A stretch of DNA of 64,000 nt from Limnobacter alexandrii (GCF_005871185.1 NZ_SWKN01000008.1:62001-126000); one strand, 5' to 3'. Shown: positions 53,609 through 64,000, counted from the stretch's first letter. Numbers and translations: made by a program. Notes: generated by a model not told the origin, from the letters alone.

Positions 53609-53718
53609 TCCATCTTGATTTTAGGCCGGGTACGTCGTATTCGGTCCCTCCCGGGTTCCCCGCAATACCGCTTCAGGCCTGCATTGTTGTATCCTTAGAG
53701 CATATTCAGGAGAACAAC

Positions 53719-55260
53719 ATGTCAGACCGCCTCATCATATTCGACACCACCTTGCGCGACGGCGAACAAAGCCCCGGCGCGTCCATGACCCGCGAAGAAA
53801 AAATCCGCATTGCCAAGCAGCTGGAAAAGCTGAAAGTGGATGTGATCGAGGCTGGTTTTGCTGCCTCCAGCAATGGCGATTTCGAGGCAATCAAATCCAT
53901 CGCATCGGTCATCAAAGAGTCCACCGTGTGTTCTCTGGCCCGTGCCAATGACAAAGACATCACGCGCGCAGGCGATGCCTTGGCGCCAGCGGAACGTCGT
54001 CGAATTCATACCTTCATTGCCACGTCGCCCCTGCACATGGAAGTGAAACTTCGCATGACGCCTGATCAGGTTCTGGAGCAGGCCGTGAAGGCTGTGAAGC
54101 TGGCTTTGCAATACACCGACGATGTCGAGTTTTCTGCTGAAGACGGCTACCGCTCTGAATTGCCATTCCTGGCAAAGGTGTGTGAAGCGGTCATCAAGGC
54201 GGGTGCAAAAACCATCAATATTCCCGACACCGTGGGTTACGCCGTGCCTTCGCTGTATGGCGAATTCATGCGCGACCTTCGCACCTTGACCCCCAACAGC
54301 GACAAAGCTGTGTGGTCGGTGCATTGCCACAACGATTTGGGCATGGCGGTGGCCAACTCGCTGGCTGGTGTGGCCATTGGCGGTGCGCGTCAGGTGGAAT
54401 GCACCATCAATGGCTTGGGCGAGCGTGCAGGCAACTGTTCGCTGGAAGAAATCGTAATGGCGGTGAAAACCCGTCGGGATTTCTTCAATATGGATGTGGG
54501 CATCGACACCACGCAAATTGTGTCGGCCAGCCGCTTGGTCAGCAACATTACCGGTTTTGTGGTTCAGCCCAACAAGGCCATTGTGGGGGCCAATGCGTTT
54601 GCGCATGCTTCTGGCATTCACCAGGACGGTGTACTCAAGGCACGTCAAACCTACGAAATCATGACAGCCGAGGATGTGGGCTGGTCGGCCAACAAAATTG
54701 TGCTGGGCAAGTTGTCGGGTCGCAACGCATTCAAGCAGCGCCTTGAAGCCCTGGGCATCGAGATGGACAGTGAGCAGGCCTTAAACGATGTATTCCAGCG
54801 ATTCAAAGACCTGGCCGATCGTAAAGCCGAGATTTTCGACGAAGACATTCATGCGTTGGTGTCGGGTGATGGCGCTGGCGGTGAGTCTGAGCACTATCGC
54901 TATGTGTCTTTGGTTCAGCATTCCGAAACCGGCGAGCGCCCCAAGGCCAGGGTGGTGTTTTCCATCGAAGGCCGCGAGGTTGTCTCCGAGAGTCAGGGCA
55001 ACGGGCCTGTGGACGCCACAGTGAAAGCAATCGAGGCTGAAGTGCAAAGCGGTGCAGAGCTTTTGCTGTTCTCAGTCAACGGCATTACCTCGGGTACCAC
55101 CGAATCGCAGGGCGAGGTCACGATGCGCTTGCAAAAGGGCGGGCGAATCGTCAATGGCGTGGGTGCAGACCCCGACATTGTGGTTGCCTCGGCCAAGGCT
55201 TATTTGTCGGCCTTGAACAAATTGCAGTCAAAACACGAAAAGTTGAATCCACAGGTTTGA
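53719..55260 (+). CDS. leuA: 2-isopropylmalate synthase
   Basis: First enzyme of leucine synthesis, 513 residues. N-terminal TIM barrel with [16 protein letters not shown] (metal Asp and catalytic residues), the [13 protein letters not shown] motif (metal-binding His-x-His) and [14 protein letters not shown]. The C-terminal LeuA dimer domain (about 385-510) carries leucine feedback sites. ATG at 53719 with CAGGAG nine bases before. Located after ilv genes, in line with branched-chain amino acid metabolism. Confidence 0.95.
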   Translation: MSDRLIIFDTTLRDGEQSPGASMTREEKIRIAKQLEKLKVDVIEAGFAASSNGDFEAIKSIASVIKESTVCSLARANDKDITRAGDALAPAERRRIHTFIATSPLHMEVKLRMTPDQVLEQAVKAVKLALQYTDDVEFSAEDGYRSELPFLAKVCEAVIKAGAKTINIPDTVGYAVPSLYGEFMRDLRTLTPNSDKAVWSVHCHNDLGMAVANSLAGVAIGGARQVECTINGLGERAGNCSLEEIVMAVKTRRDFFNMDVGIDTTQIVSASRLVSNITGFVVQPNKAIVGANAFAHASGIHQDGVLKARQTYEIMTAEDVGWSANKIVLGKLSGRNAFKQRLEALGIEMDSEQALNDVFQRFKDLADRKAEIFDEDIHALVSGDGAGGESEHYRYVSLVQHSETGERPKARVVFSIEGREVVSESQGNGPVDATVKAIEAEVQSGAELLLFSVNGITSGTTESQGEVTMRLQKGGRIVNGVGADPDIVVASAKAYLSALNKLQSKHEKLNPQV

Positions 55261-55284
55261 TTTTTATTCAATTTCCCCTACAAT
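55257..55284 (+). promoter_or_regulatory. candidate rpsO promoter
   Basis: TTGATT (55257-55262) and TACAAT (55279-55284) spaced 16 bases, overlapping the leuA stop. Transcripts would begin near 55291, right at a hairpin. Confidence 0.5.
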
Positions 55285-55297
55285 AGCGGGTTCAGGC

Positions 55298-55337
55298 GAC
55301 CACCTTTTGTCAAATTGAATGAAAGGGTGGTCTTTTT
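55298..55337 (+). terminator. terminator of leuA or leader hairpin of rpsO
   Basis: Stem GACCACCTTT / AAAGGGTGGTC with a 14-base loop and five T. If the candidate promoter just upstream is real, the hairpin is at the 5' end of rpsO mRNA. Confidence 0.7.
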
Positions 55338-55394
55338 ACACGGAACTGCGGTCATCAATTCAGGCTGCAAGTTCACGCAAGTGGAGTATTAAAG

Positions 55395-55658
55395 ATGTCA
55401 GAAATCAATAAAGCGGCAATTCTTGCCGAATATCAACGCGCCAAGGGCGACACAGGTTCTCCCGAGGTTCAAGTGGCATTGTTGACAGCCCGAATCAACT
55501 CGTTGACCGATCACTTCAAGGCCAACGCCAAAGACCATCACTCACGCCGCGGTTTGCTGCGCATGGTGTCTCGTCGTCGTAAGCTGCTTGATTACCTCAA
55601 GCGCAAAAACGCAGATGCTTATCGCAACCTGATCAGCAGCTTGGGTCTACGCAAGTAA
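55395..55658 (+). CDS. rpsO: 30S ribosomal protein S15
   Basis: Ribosomal protein of 87 residues that binds 16S rRNA early in small-subunit assembly. Conserved segments: [47 protein letters not shown]15 often represses its own translation through its mRNA leader in bacteria. rpsO-pnp linkage is conserved. Confidence 0.97.
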   Translation: MSEINKAAILAEYQRAKGDTGSPEVQVALLTARINSLTDHFKANAKDHHSRRGLLRMVSRRRKLLDYLKRKNADAYRNLISSLGLRK

Positions 55659-55689
55659 TTGGTCGCTGCTACAAGCCGTTGATTTGACT

Positions 55690-55727
55690 CAAATGCCTGC
55701 AACCCCGGTTGTGGGCATTTGTGTTTT
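55690..55727 (+). terminator. hairpin between rpsO and pnp (terminator or RNase III site)
   Basis: Long stem CAAATGCC-TG-CAACC / GGTTG-T-GGGCATTTG followed by TGTTTT. In enterobacteria the rpsO-pnp gap has a leaky terminator and an RNase III site that controls PNPase; this hairpin is in the equivalent place. Confidence 0.6.
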
Positions 55728-55790
55728 AAAACTGACGGGCTCTCGCATCCGGGTATTGTCCTGGCGAGATTACTAAAAGGAAAAGACAAA

Positions 55791-57935
55791 GTGTTTGAAA
55801 TTCATAAAGAAACCTTCCAGTACGGTCAACACACAGTGACTCTGGAAACTGGTGAAATTGCCCGTCAGGCGGGTGGCTCTGTAATCGTTACTGTTGACGA
55901 TACCGTAGTGCTGGCCACTGTTGTGGCTGCCAAGTCTGCCAAGCCAGGCCAAGACTTTTTCCCATTGACTGTTGATTACGTTGAAAAATTCTATGCCGCT
56001 GGCCGTATTCCCGGCGGTTTCTTCAAGCGTGAAGGCAAGGGCACTGAGCAAGAAACCCTGAATGCACGCCTGATCGATCGTCCATTGCGTCCCTTGTTTC
56101 CTGAAGGCTTCTTCAATGAAGTGCAGGTAACCCTGACTGTCATGTCGATCAACCCTGAAGTGAACCCAGACATTCCAGCCATGCTGGGTGCCTCTGCTGC
56201 GCTGTCAATCGCCGGCATTCCTTTCAATGGCCCGGTCGGTGGTGCGCGCGTTGGTTACATCAACGAGCAGTATGTACTGAACCCCACAGCCACACAGTTG
56301 AAAGACAGCAAAATGGACCTGATTGTTGCGGGTACCGAAGCTGCTGTGCTGATGGTTGAATCTGAAGCGCATGAGTTGTCTGAAGAAATCATGTTGGGCG
56401 GCATCATGTTCGGTCACGAACAAATGCAAACCGCAATCAATGCCATTCACGCACTGACCGCCAAAGCTGGCAAGCCTGAATGGGACTGGAAAGCTGCACC
56501 TGCAAACGAGCCACTGGTGGCTGCTGTTACCGAATTGGCAGCCGAGAAACTGGCCGCTGCTTACAAAATGACTGAAAAGCAGGCCCGTAGCCAGCGCCTG
56601 AAAGAAATTTCCGCTGAAGTGGCTGCTGAATTGCCCTCCAAATTGACTGAAGAACAACGCGCTGGCATTACCAATGCGGACGTTAGCGACATCATGTTCG
56701 GTCTGGAAGCCAAAATTGTGCGTGGTCAAATCCTGAATGGTGAACCACGTATCGATGGCCGCGACACGCGCACTGTACGCCCAATTACCGTACGCACCGG
56801 CGTATTGCCACGTGCCCACGGTTCCGCCTTGTTCACGCGTGGTGAAACCCAGGCCCTGGTGGTCACAACTCTGGGTACTGGCCGTGACGAGCAAATGATC
56901 GATGCGGTGGCTGGTGAATACCGCGACCGTTTCATGTTCCACTACAACATGCCTCCCTACGCCACTGGCGAATGTGGTCGCATGGGTGCGCCAAAGCGTC
57001 GCGAAATCGGCCACGGTCGTTTGGCTCGCCGTGCAGTGGAAATGATGCTGCCCGCGCCTGAAGACTTCCAGTACACCATGCGTGTGGTGTCTGAAATTAC
57101 TGAATCCAATGGCTCTAGCTCCATGGCTTCGGTTTGCGGCGGCGCATTGTCGCTGATGGATGCGGGTGTTCCCTTGAAGCAGTTGGTGGCAGGTATTGCC
57201 ATGGGTCTGATCAAGGAAGAGAACAAGTTTGCCGTGTTGACCGACATTCTGGGTGACGAAGACCACCTGGGCGACATGGACTTCAAGGTTGCCGGTACAG
57301 AAAACGGCGTTACTGCGCTGCAGATGGACATCAAGATCCAAGGTATTACCAAAGAAATCATGCAGGTTGCACTGGCGCAGGCCCGTGAAGGCCGCATGCA
57401 TATTCTGGGCATCATGAAAGAAGCCACAGGTGGCAGTGTGGGCGAGTTGTCTGCCTACGCGCCACGCATGATCACCATGAAGATCAACCCTGAAAAAATC
57501 CGTGACGTGATTGGCAAGGGCGGTGCAACCATTCGTGGCATCACCGAGCAAACCGGCGCTAGCATCGACATCAAAGAAGATGGTTCAATCACCATCGCCT
57601 CGGTTGATGGTGACGCAGGCGAGCGTGCCAAGAAGCTGATTGAAGACATTACGGCTGAAGTGGAAGTGGGTGCCGTGTACGAAGGCACTGTACTGAAGCT
57701 GCTTGATTTCGGCGCCATTGTGAGCGTACTGCCCGGCAAAGATGGTCTGTTGCACATCTCTCAAATTGCCAACGAGCGCGTGAACACGGTCGGCGATTTC
57801 CTGAAAGAAGGCCAGGTTGTGAAGGTCAAAGTGCTGGAGGCCGATGAAAAGGGTCGTCTGCGCTTGTCCATGAAGGCCTTGCTGGTTCCTGAAGCGTCTG
57901 CCGAGCAGGCAGCCGAAGGCTCCAGCGAAGGTTGA
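55791..57935 (+). CDS. pnp: polyribonucleotide nucleotidyltransferase (PNPase)
   Basis: 3'-5' phosphorolytic exoribonuclease of 714 residues, part of mRNA decay. A GTG at 55791 ([20 protein letters not shown]) is chosen: AAAAGG lies about ten bases before and conservation begins there. Two RNase PH domains (about 1-210 and 310-535), KH domain with [14 protein letters not shown] (about 565) and S1 domain (about 625-695). The catalytic region has [19 protein letters not shown]. Downstream gene starts within the stop (TGATG). Confidence 0.96.
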   Translation: MFEIHKETFQYGQHTVTLETGEIARQAGGSVIVTVDDTVVLATVVAAKSAKPGQDFFPLTVDYVEKFYAAGRIPGGFFKREGKGTEQETLNARLIDRPLRPLFPEGFFNEVQVTLTVMSINPEVNPDIPAMLGASAALSIAGIPFNGPVGGARVGYINEQYVLNPTATQLKDSKMDLIVAGTEAAVLMVESEAHELSEEIMLGGIMFGHEQMQTAINAIHALTAKAGKPEWDWKAAPANEPLVAAVTELAAEKLAAAYKMTEKQARSQRLKEISAEVAAELPSKLTEEQRAGITNADVSDIMFGLEAKIVRGQILNGEPRIDGRDTRTVRPITVRTGVLPRAHGSALFTRGETQALVVTTLGTGRDEQMIDAVAGEYRDRFMFHYNMPPYATGECGRMGAPKRREIGHGRLARRAVEMMLPAPEDFQYTMRVVSEITESNGSSSMASVCGGALSLMDAGVPLKQLVAGIAMGLIKEENKFAVLTDILGDEDHLGDMDFKVAGTENGVTALQMDIKIQGITKEIMQVALAQAREGRMHILGIMKEATGGSVGELSAYAPRMITMKINPEKIRDVIGKGGATIRGITEQTGASIDIKEDGSITIASVDGDAGERAKKLIEDITAEVEVGAVYEGTVLKLLDFGAIVSVLPGKDGLLHISQIANERVNTVGDFLKEGQVVKVKVLEADEKGRLRLSMKALLVPEASAEQAAEGSSEG

Positions 57936-58951
57936 TGCGCACTACGGCTGCACACCTGCCCGTCAGCATGAGGGCAGTGGGCGTGAAGGCACCTGGTGGT
58001 GTCGACCAACTTGAGTTGGTCGAGTTGCCGGTGCCATCACCCAAGCCAGGTGAGGTACTTGTTCAGGTGAAGGCTGCTGGGGTAAATCGCCCCGATGTCC
58101 TTCAACGCCTGGGTTTGTACCCACCGCCCCCAGATGCCAATCCAAATCTTGGCTTGGAAGTGTCTGGCGTGGTTGTGGCTGTGGGGCAGGGTGTTTCTGA
58201 AAGTATGCTGGGCAAACCTGTCATGGCTTTGTGCAATGGCGGGGGGTATGCCGAATATGCGTGTGCGCCCGCAGGGCAATGCATGCAAATTCCGGAAGGC
58301 TTGAGTTTCACCGAGGCGGCCAGTCTACCCGAGGTGTACATGACCGTTTGGCAAAACCTGTTTTTGAAAGGTGGGGCCAAGGCGGGTCAAACAGTGTTGA
58401 TTCACGGGGGCAGCAGTGGCATAGGCACAGCTGCCATCCAGTTGTGTAAAAAGCATGAATTGCGAACCTTGGTTACCGTGGGTAACCAGGAAAAAGCTGA
58501 CTTTTGCTTGGGGCTTGGGGCTGAGAAAGCCTACCTTTACAAAACCCAGGATTGGGAGCAGCTGGTTTTGCAGGATACGCAGCAGCACGGTGTCGATTTG
58601 ATTCTCGACATGGTGGCAGGCGAATACCTGAACAAGGATTTAAGTTGTGCAAAACCGCAAGGCATGGTGATTGTCATCGCCTTGTTGGGCGGGCGCTTTG
58701 CGAATATTGATGCTGCCAAATTAATGACCAAGCAGGTGGTGCTGACAGGTACTACATTGCGGCCGCGTTCCGCTGAATTCAAGGCGGAGCTTGCTCGTCA
58801 GGTCGAGCAGGAATTGAAAGAAGGTTTTTCCTCGGGTGTTTTGAAATCCCAGGTTCAAGCCACTTTCAAGCTTGATGAGGTGGCTCGGGCCCATGAATTA
58901 ATGGAGTCGGGCAGCTCGCTTGGAAAAATAGTGTTGGAAATTAATGAGTAA
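57935..58951 (+). CDS. NAD(P)H-quinone oxidoreductase (zinc-free MDR family)
   Basis: Medium-chain dehydrogenase/reductase of about 338 residues, like zeta-crystallin/PIG3-type quinone reductase that reduces quinones by NADPH. Conserved NRPDVLQRLGLYPPPP, the NADPH motif GQTVLIHGGSSGIGTAAIQL, and no zinc-binding cysteines. The start is uncertain: ATG at 57935 overlaps the pnp stop, but an ATG at 57968 (MRAVGVKAPGG) would match the usual family N-terminus. Followed by tpiA 8 bases later. Confidence 0.87.
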   Translation: MRTTAAHLPVSMRAVGVKAPGGVDQLELVELPVPSPKPGEVLVQVKAAGVNRPDVLQRLGLYPPPPDANPNLGLEVSGVVVAVGQGVSESMLGKPVMALCNGGGYAEYACAPAGQCMQIPEGLSFTEAASLPEVYMTVWQNLFLKGGAKAGQTVLIHGGSSGIGTAAIQLCKKHELRTLVTVGNQEKADFCLGLGAEKAYLYKTQDWEQLVLQDTQQHGVDLILDMVAGEYLNKDLSCAKPQGMVIVIALLGGRFANIDAAKLMTKQVVLTGTTLRPRSAEFKAELARQVEQELKEGFSSGVLKSQVQATFKLDEVARAHELMESGSSLGKIVLEINE

Positions 58952-58959
58952 GGTAAAAA

Positions 58960-59745
58960 ATGAGCGAAACCACTGAAAAACAGATCAGAAAAAAGCTGGT
59001 GGCTGGTAACTGGAAAATGAATGGCAGTTTCGATGCCAATGAAGCATTGATTCTCGGTTTTTTGGCCGAGGTCGATGATCAGGTGGATGTCTCTGTGTTT
59101 TGTCCTTTTCCTTATCTTGCCCAGGTCGGCAAGCTTCTCGATGGTCAGTTGGTCTCCTTTGGTTCTCAGGATGTGTCAGCCAAAGCCAGTGGTGCCTACA
59201 CCGGTGAGGTGTCAGTCGACATGCTCAAAGAGTTTGGTGTGAAGCAGGTGCTGGTGGGCCATTCCGAGCGTCGTCAATACCATGCTGAAAGCAGTGTAAC
59301 CGTCGCTGAAAAGGCCGTTGCAGCCATTGAAGGCGGAATTACCCCGATCGTGTGTGTGGGTGAAACCCTGGCAGAGCGAGAGGCAGGACAAGTTGAGGCA
59401 GTGATTGCTTCTCAGTTGGACCCTGTGGTGGAACGCTGCTCGAAGTTTGTTGAGAATGGTGCCTGGAACCTGGTTGTGGCCTATGAACCTGTGTGGGCGA
59501 TTGGAACCGGCGTAACTGCCAGTCCGGAGCAGGCTCAAGAGGTGCATGCCATGATTCGCGCCCGATTGAACGCCATGTTGGGGCCAGAAGTGGCCCAAAG
59601 TACCCGAATTTTGTACGGCGGAAGTGTGAAGCCGGGCAATGCAAGCGAGATTTTTGCAAAAGTTGACATTGATGGTGGCCTAATTGGTGGTGCTGCTTTG
59701 TCTTCTGATGATTTCTCTGGAATAATACGCGCCGCGAGAGGTTAA
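58960..59745 (+). CDS. tpiA: triosephosphate isomerase
   Basis: Glycolytic enzyme of 261 residues that interconverts dihydroxyacetone phosphate and glyceraldehyde 3-phosphate. Active-site residues: Asn/Lys in GNWKMNGS, His in VLVGHSERR, Glu in VVAYEPVWAIGTG; phosphate loop ILYGGSVKPGN. The first 11 residues form a short extension (SETTEKQIRKK). secG follows by 7 bases. Confidence 0.97.
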   Translation: MSETTEKQIRKKLVAGNWKMNGSFDANEALILGFLAEVDDQVDVSVFCPFPYLAQVGKLLDGQLVSFGSQDVSAKASGAYTGEVSVDMLKEFGVKQVLVGHSERRQYHAESSVTVAEKAVAAIEGGITPIVCVGETLAEREAGQVEAVIASQLDPVVERCSKFVENGAWNLVVAYEPVWAIGTGVTASPEQAQEVHAMIRARLNAMLGPEVAQSTRILYGGSVKPGNASEIFAKVDIDGGLIGGAALSSDDFSGIIRAARG

Positions 59746-59752
59746 ATAATTT

Positions 59753-60115
59753 ATGAGCATTTTCAATACATTTTTGGTGGTCATGCAGATCATCTCTGCA
59801 ATCGCCGTAATCGTTCTAGTTTTGCTGCAGCACGGCAAGGGCGCAGACATGGGCGCAGCCTTCGGCAGCGGCTCATCTGGCAGCCTGTTTGGTGCAACTG
59901 GATCGGCGAATTTCTTGAGCCGGGCCACAGGCTTTTGTGCTACAATCTTTCTGCTTTGCACACTGGGTTTGGCCTTTTATTCAAGGGCTGGCGTCGAGTC
60001 AGAATCCGGTGGTGTGATGGAGGCCATTCAGGCTTCTCCAGTAGAGGGAACGGCAACCCCTGCGGAGAGTAAGCCGGCTGAACCAAAAACGCCCGTGCAG
60101 GATATTCCAAAGTAA
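59753..60115 (+). CDS. secG: preprotein translocase subunit SecG
   Basis: Small inner-membrane protein of 120 residues of the SecYEG channel. Two membrane helices (about 3-23 and 54-75), with the SecG loop motif LLQHGKGADMGAAFGSGSSG between. The C-terminus is Pro/Ala/Glu-rich and longer than the E. coli tail. Position between tpiA and tRNA-Leu is typical for Burkholderiales. Confidence 0.95.
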   Translation: MSIFNTFLVVMQIISAIAVIVLVLLQHGKGADMGAAFGSGSSGSLFGATGSANFLSRATGFCATIFLLCTLGLAFYSRAGVESESGGVMEAIQASPVEGTATPAESKPAEPKTPVQDIPK

Positions 60116-60151
60116 TTTGTTGTGTGTCAGCTTGTTGCACAGCAGTGATAT

Positions 60152-60237
60152 GCCGACGTGGTGGAATTGGTAGACACGCTATCTTGAGGGGGTAGTGGCC
60201 ACAGGCTGTACGAGTTCGAGTCTCGTCGTCGGCACCA
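60152..60237 (+). tRNA. tRNA-Leu(GAG)
   Basis: 86 bases. Acceptor GCCGACG pairs with CGTCGGC, followed by A and encoded CCA (60235-60237). Anticodon arm CTATC-TTGAGGG-GGTAG gives anticodon GAG. T loop GTTCGAG with stem ACGA/TCGT. A long variable arm (TGGCCACAGGCTGT) is proper to class II tRNA-Leu. Confidence 0.95.
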
Positions 60238-60248
60238 AGGTTTAAATC

Positions 60249-60283
60249 AAAGCCGGTCTTGTACATAACGACCGGCTTTTTTT
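60249..60283 (+). terminator. rho-independent terminator after tRNA-Leu
   Basis: Stem AAAGCCGGTC / GACCGGCTTT with an 11-base loop and seven T. It separates the tpiA-secG-tRNA transcript from the nuo operon. Confidence 0.92.
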
Positions 60284-60324
60284 CGGGCTAATCGAAGGCC
60301 ATTAGGGTTTACACGGGAGTCACA

Positions 60325-60684
60325 GTGAATTTAGAGTCTTATTTTCCAGTGTTAATGTTCATCCTCGTGGGGATCGGTGTAGGCGGTGGTGCCATGCTGG
60401 TCGGCCGAGTTCTCGCCCCCCATCGCCCAGACGGGCAAAAACTTTCCCCCTATGAATGTGGTTTTGAAGCCTTCGAAGATGCGCGCATGCAATTCGATGT
60501 GCGCTACTACCTGGTGGCCATTCTTTTTATTCTGTTCGATCTCGAAATCGCCTTCCTCTTTCCCTGGGCTGTGGCCTACCGGGAAATTGGTCCAGTCGGT
60601 TTCTGGGCCATGATGATTTTCCTGGGTGTTCTGGTGGTGGGCTTCATTTATGAATGGACCCGCGGTGCGCTGGACTGGGAATAA
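60325..60684 (+). CDS. nuoA: NADH-quinone oxidoreductase subunit A
   Basis: Membrane subunit of complex I, 119 residues, three helices (about 6-28, 63-83, 91-112). Conserved [26 protein letters not shown] (loop at the quinone site). Start is GTG at 60325 with GGGAG upstream. It is the first nuo gene; 65 bases separate it from nuoB. Confidence 0.95.
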   Translation: MNLESYFPVLMFILVGIGVGGGAMLVGRVLAPHRPDGQKLSPYECGFEAFEDARMQFDVRYYLVAILFILFDLEIAFLFPWAVAYREIGPVGFWAMMIFLGVLVVGFIYEWTRGALDWE

Positions 60685-60749
60685 ATTGGCCAACAAGCGG
60701 GCTATTTACGGGCAATTGATCGCCCCACTTTCGTGAAGGTAGTGAGCAA

Positions 60750-61226
60750 ATGGGTATTGACGGCGTTTTAAACGAAGGTTTTATCACCACCACGGCTGAT
60801 AAGTTGATCAACTGGGGTCGCACCGGCTCGTTGTGGCCGATGACATTTGGCCTGGCCTGCTGTGCGGTGGAAATGATGCATGCCGGTGCCAGCCGTTACG
60901 ATCTGGACCGTTTCGGCATTATTTTCCGCCCCAGCCCGCGTCAATCTGATCTGATGATTGTTGCAGGCACGCTGTGCAACAAAATGGCACCTGCCCTGCG
61001 CAAGGTATATGACCAAATGGCCGAACCACGCTGGGTGCTGTCCATGGGTTCTTGCGCCAACGGTGGTGGTTACTATCACTATTCTTACTCGGTGGTTCGC
61101 GGTTGTGATCGCATCGTGCCGGTTGATGTGTATGTGCCAGGCTGTCCTCCCACTGCGGAAGCCCTCATGTATGGGCTACTCCAGTTGCAGAACAAAATCA
61201 AAACCACTTCAACGATTGCGCGATAA
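60750..61226 (+). CDS. nuoB: NADH-quinone oxidoreductase subunit B
   Basis: Carries terminal 4Fe-4S cluster N2 next to the quinone site, 158 residues. Ligand cysteines: the CC pair in [11 protein letters not shown], Cys in [13 protein letters not shown], and Cys in [15 protein letters not shown]. Conserved [15 protein letters not shown]. Fits family length. Confidence 0.96.
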   Translation: MGIDGVLNEGFITTTADKLINWGRTGSLWPMTFGLACCAVEMMHAGASRYDLDRFGIIFRPSPRQSDLMIVAGTLCNKMAPALRKVYDQMAEPRWVLSMGSCANGGGYYHYSYSVVRGCDRIVPVDVYVPGCPPTAEALMYGLLQLQNKIKTTSTIAR

Positions 61227-61238
61227 GGGGTTCTCTTT

Positions 61239-61850
61239 ATGACACAGAACCAGACTTTGAGCCTTGAGACATTGAGTACCGATTTGGCGGCCGCCTTGGG
61301 CGATCGAATCGTTGAATGCAAAATTGCGTTCGGCGAAGTTAACCTGACCGTGAAAGCCGATTCTTATTTTGAATCCTGCTTGATTCTTCGCGACCATGAA
61401 ACCCTGCAGTTCGAGCAGTTAATCGACCTGTGTGGTCTTGACCGCAGCGAATATGGCAATGAATTGAACGAATCCCAGCGTTTCTGGGTGGTGTGCCAGT
61501 TGTTGTCCATCTCCAAGAACATGCGTTTGCGCTTGAAGGTGTGCTGTCCCGATGACGATCTGCCAACCGTGGCTTCGGTAATCGATGTGTGGTCTTCGGC
61601 CAACTGGTATGAACGCGAGGCCTTTGATTTGTACGGCATCGTGTTTGAAGGGCACCCTGATTTGCGCCGCATTTTGACCGATTACGGTTTTGTGGGCCAC
61701 CCGTTCCGCAAAGACTTCCCCTTGTCTGGCCACGTAGAAATGCGTTACGACCCAGAGCTGGGTCGCGTGGTGTACCAACCGGTCACCATTGAGCCGCGTG
61801 AAATTACACCCCGCATCATTCGCGAACCTCAATACGGTGGAGCGAAATAA
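61239..61850 (+). CDS. nuoC: NADH-quinone oxidoreductase subunit C
   Basis: Hydrophilic connecting subunit of complex I (30 kDa type), 203 residues. Signature [29 protein letters not shown] and [19 protein letters not shown]. Separate from nuoD (not fused), 2 bases before it. Confidence 0.95.
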   Translation: MTQNQTLSLETLSTDLAAALGDRIVECKIAFGEVNLTVKADSYFESCLILRDHETLQFEQLIDLCGLDRSEYGNELNESQRFWVVCQLLSISKNMRLRLKVCCPDDDLPTVASVIDVWSSANWYEREAFDLYGIVFEGHPDLRRILTDYGFVGHPFRKDFPLSGHVEMRYDPELGRVVYQPVTIEPREITPRIIREPQYGGAK

Positions 61851-61852
61851 TC

Positions 61853-63106
61853 ATGGCTGAAATTAAAAATTACACCCTGAACTTTGGCCCCCAGCACCCT
61901 GCCGCACACGGCGTGTTGCGCCTGGTGCTTGAATTGGATGGTGAAGTGGTGCAACGCGCAGACCCACATATCGGTTTGCTGCACCGCGGTACTGAAAAAT
62001 TGGCTGAGCACAAAACATTTATTCAATCGTTGCCCTACATGGACCGTCTTGATTACGTGTCCATGATGTGCAACGAGCATGCATACTGCATGGCCATTGA
62101 AAAGCTGTTGAATATTGAAGTACCGGTGCGTGCGCAGTACATCCGGGTCATGTTCGACGAAATCACCCGCATTCTGAATCACTTGCTGTGGTTGGGTGCG
62201 CACGGCCTTGACGTGGGCGCAATGGCGGTATTTCTCTACGCCTTCCGTGAGCGTGAAGACCTGATGGACTGCTATGAAGCAGTCTCGGGTGCCCGTTTGC
62301 ATGCAGCCTATTTCCGCCCCGGTGGTGTGTATCGTGATCTTCCAGATCGCATGCCCCAGTACAAGCCGTCCAAGGTGCGTTCTGCCAAGAAAGTGGACGA
62401 GTTGAACAAGAACCGCCAGGGTTCTCTGCTCGATTTCATCGACGATTTCACACAGCGTTTCCCCAAGTACGTGGATGAATACGAAACCCTGTTGACGGAC
62501 AACCGCATTTGGAAACAGCGTTTGGTTGGTGTGGGAGTGGTGACGCCTGAACGCGCTTTGTCCATGGGCTTTACCGGCCCCATGTTGCGTGGCTCCGGCA
62601 TTGCCTGGGACCTGCGCAAGAAGCAGCCTTACGAAGTGTACGACCGTCTGGACTTCGACATTCCAGTGGGTAAGAACGGTGACTGTTACGACCGCTACTT
62701 GGTGCGCGTTGAAGAAATGCGCCAGTCCAACCGAATTATCCAGCAGTGTGTGCAATGGCTGCGCGCCAACCCTGGCCCGGTGATGAGCGACAACCACAAG
62801 GTGTCGCCGCCCAAGCGCGTGGACATGAAAACCAATATGGAAGAACTGATCCACCACTTCAAGCTGTTCACCGAAGGCATGCATGTGCCTGAAGGCGAAT
62901 CGTATGCAGCGGTAGAGCACCCCAAAGGTGAATTCGGTATTTATCTGGTTGCCGATGGTGCAAACAAGCCTTATCGCTTGAAGATTCGGGCGCCTGGTTT
63001 TGCACACCTGCAAGGATTGGACGAAATGTCTCGCGGCCACATGCTGGCCGACGTGGTGACCATTATCGGTACCCAAGACATTGTGTTCGGTGAAATTGAT
63101 CGCTAA
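61853..63106 (+). CDS. nuoD: NADH-quinone oxidoreductase subunit D
   Basis: 49-kDa subunit forming the quinone-binding cavity with NuoB, 417 residues. Typical segments [21 protein letters not shown] (quinone-site His), [28 protein letters not shown], and C-terminal GEIDR. Full length and intact. Confidence 0.96.
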   Translation: MAEIKNYTLNFGPQHPAAHGVLRLVLELDGEVVQRADPHIGLLHRGTEKLAEHKTFIQSLPYMDRLDYVSMMCNEHAYCMAIEKLLNIEVPVRAQYIRVMFDEITRILNHLLWLGAHGLDVGAMAVFLYAFREREDLMDCYEAVSGARLHAAYFRPGGVYRDLPDRMPQYKPSKVRSAKKVDELNKNRQGSLLDFIDDFTQRFPKYVDEYETLLTDNRIWKQRLVGVGVVTPERALSMGFTGPMLRGSGIAWDLRKKQPYEVYDRLDFDIPVGKNGDCYDRYLVRVEEMRQSNRIIQQCVQWLRANPGPVMSDNHKVSPPKRVDMKTNMEELIHHFKLFTEGMHVPEGESYAAVEHPKGEFGIYLVADGANKPYRLKIRAPGFAHLQGLDEMSRGHMLADVVTIIGTQDIVFGEIDR

Positions 63107-63121
63107 GGATTGAATTGAATC

Positions 63122-63601
63122 ATGAAGTTGAGCGAAAACGCCTATCGTTTGATAGACAAAGAACTGACCAAGTACCCAGCCGATCAGAAAATTTCTGCGG
63201 TGATGGCTGGCCTGCGTATTGCGCAGGTGGAACTGGGCTGGTTGCCCACCGACGCCATTGAGGCGGTGGCCGAGTACCTGGAAATTCCGCCGATTGCAGC
63301 CTACGAAGTGGCCACGTTTTACAACATGTACGACACCAAGAAAGTGGGCAAGTCGAAAATTGTTGTGTGTACCAACCTGCCATGTGCATTGTCAGGCGGT
63401 ACCGATGCGGCTGAATATTTGAAGAAAAAACTGGGTATCGATTACAACGAGACCACCAAAGACGGCTTGTTCACCCTGAAAGAAGGTGAGTGCATGGGGG
63501 CTTGTGGCGATTCCCCAGTCATGTTGGTGAACAATCACCGCATGTGCAGTTTCATGAGCAACGAGAAAATCGATGCGCTGGTAGAGGAGTTGAAGTCATG
63601 A
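63122..63601 (+). CDS. nuoE: NADH-quinone oxidoreductase subunit E
   Basis: 24-kDa subunit with the 2Fe-2S cluster N1a, 159 residues. Ligands in [11 protein letters not shown] and [12 protein letters not shown]. Thioredoxin-like fold expected. Stop overlaps nuoF start (ATGA). Confidence 0.95.
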   Translation: MKLSENAYRLIDKELTKYPADQKISAVMAGLRIAQVELGWLPTDAIEAVAEYLEIPPIAAYEVATFYNMYDTKKVGKSKIVVCTNLPCALSGGTDAAEYLKKKLGIDYNETTKDGLFTLKEGECMGACGDSPVMLVNNHRMCSFMSNEKIDALVEELKS

Positions 63602-64000
63602 CTTGTTTGCACGGACGACACATTAACCCGGTGATTCTGGCTGGTCTTGATGGCAGTAACTGGGACCTGAAAGGTTACGAGGCACGTGGTGGTTACAAGG
63701 CGCTGCGCAAAATCCTGACCGAAGGCATTTCTCAGGAAGACGTCATTGCCGAAGTGAAAAAATCGGGATTGCGTGGTCGTGGAGGCGCAGGCTTCCCCAC
63801 TGGTTTGAAGTGGAGTTTCATGCCTCGCCAGTTTCCTGGTCAAAAGTATTTGGCCTGTAATTCAGACGAAGGCGAACCCGGTACATTCAAAGACCGCGAT
63901 ATTTTGCGTTACAACCCACATTCCGTGATCGAAGGCATGGCGATTGCCGCCTACGCCATGGGTATCACTGTGGGTTACAACTACATTCACGGTGAAATCT
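63598..64000 (+). CDS. nuoF: NADH-quinone oxidoreductase subunit F (3' end outside window)
   Basis: First 134 residues of the NADH- and FMN-binding subunit. Glycine-rich NADH loop [17 protein letters not shown] and FMN segment [16 protein letters not shown] are present. The frame runs off the end of the window; catalytic cluster N3 cysteines would be downstream. Confidence 0.95.
   Translation, partial: MTCLHGRHINPVILAGLDGSNWDLKGYEARGGYKALRKILTEGISQEDVIAEVKKSGLRGRGGAGFPTGLKWSFMPRQFPGQKYLACNSDEGEPGTFKDRDILRYNPHSVIEGMAIAAYAMGITVGYNYIHGEI

Overview
The window looks like chromosomal DNA of a betaproteobacterium of the order Burkholderiales. The evidence is the gene order ilvB-ilvN-ilvC-psd-pssA-leuA, rpsO-pnp, and quinone oxidoreductase-tpiA-secG-tRNA-Leu-nuoABCDEF, together with the proteobacterial FadE, EttA and PrkA-YeaH-SpoVR proteins. 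The moderate GC content and the protein sequences are compatible with a Limnobacter-like organism, but that genus is a guess.

Layout. Bases 1-1750 hold the end of a CHASE2-adenylate cyclase. Bases 1781-16097 (minus strand) are a seven-gene operon for multihaem electron transfer: a cytochrome b-like membrane protein, a membrane-anchored decahaem cytochrome, a lipoprotein with two HbpS/GlcG-type domains, a predicted outer-membrane barrel with an SH3 domain, a 1.3-kb-residue decahaem cytochrome fused to an LVIVD beta-propeller, a pentahaem cytochrome, and a FAD / cyclic-nucleotide-binding / 4Fe-4S fusion protein. Together they carry 25 visible haem-binding motifs. Bases 16227-23023 (plus) are the cytochrome c maturation operon ccmI-ccmAB(fused)-ccmC-D-E-F-G-H, which supplies the haem attachment machinery such an operon needs.

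Bases 23036-29908 are accessory DNA between the housekeeping genes ccmH and ettA. A hipBA toxin-antitoxin pair is followed by a decayed sedentary integron: an N-terminal remnant of an integron integrase on the minus strand, a perfect LexA-type palindrome at its front, a probable attI junction, and four gene cassettes on the plus strand separated by four attC sites. The cassettes encode a protein made of 13-residue LG.DG.YH repeats, a two-TM coiled-coil protein, a two-gene unit (351-aa protein plus 4-TM protein), and a protein with a HEPN-like RNxxxH motif. None of the cassette proteins was recognised as a known family as a whole.

Bases 30014-46293 hold ettA, a rubredoxin reductase-like flavoprotein, a BamE-NTF2-like lipoprotein, an enoyl-reductase-like protein, an SRPBCC protein, fadE, an LplT-like MFS protein, and the prkA-yeaH-spoVR stress operon preceded by a sigma-54-type promoter and followed by an aminotransferase-fold protein that lacks the PLP lysine. 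Bases 46297-48298 (minus) are a small sigma factor-DUF3619-DUF3106-RDD cluster. Bases 48403-55260 are branched-chain amino acid and phosphatidylethanolamine synthesis. Bases 55257-60283 are rpsO, pnp, a quinone oxidoreductase, tpiA, secG and tRNA-Leu(GAG). Bases 60325-64000 begin the nuo operon for respiratory complex I, which is cut off within nuoF.
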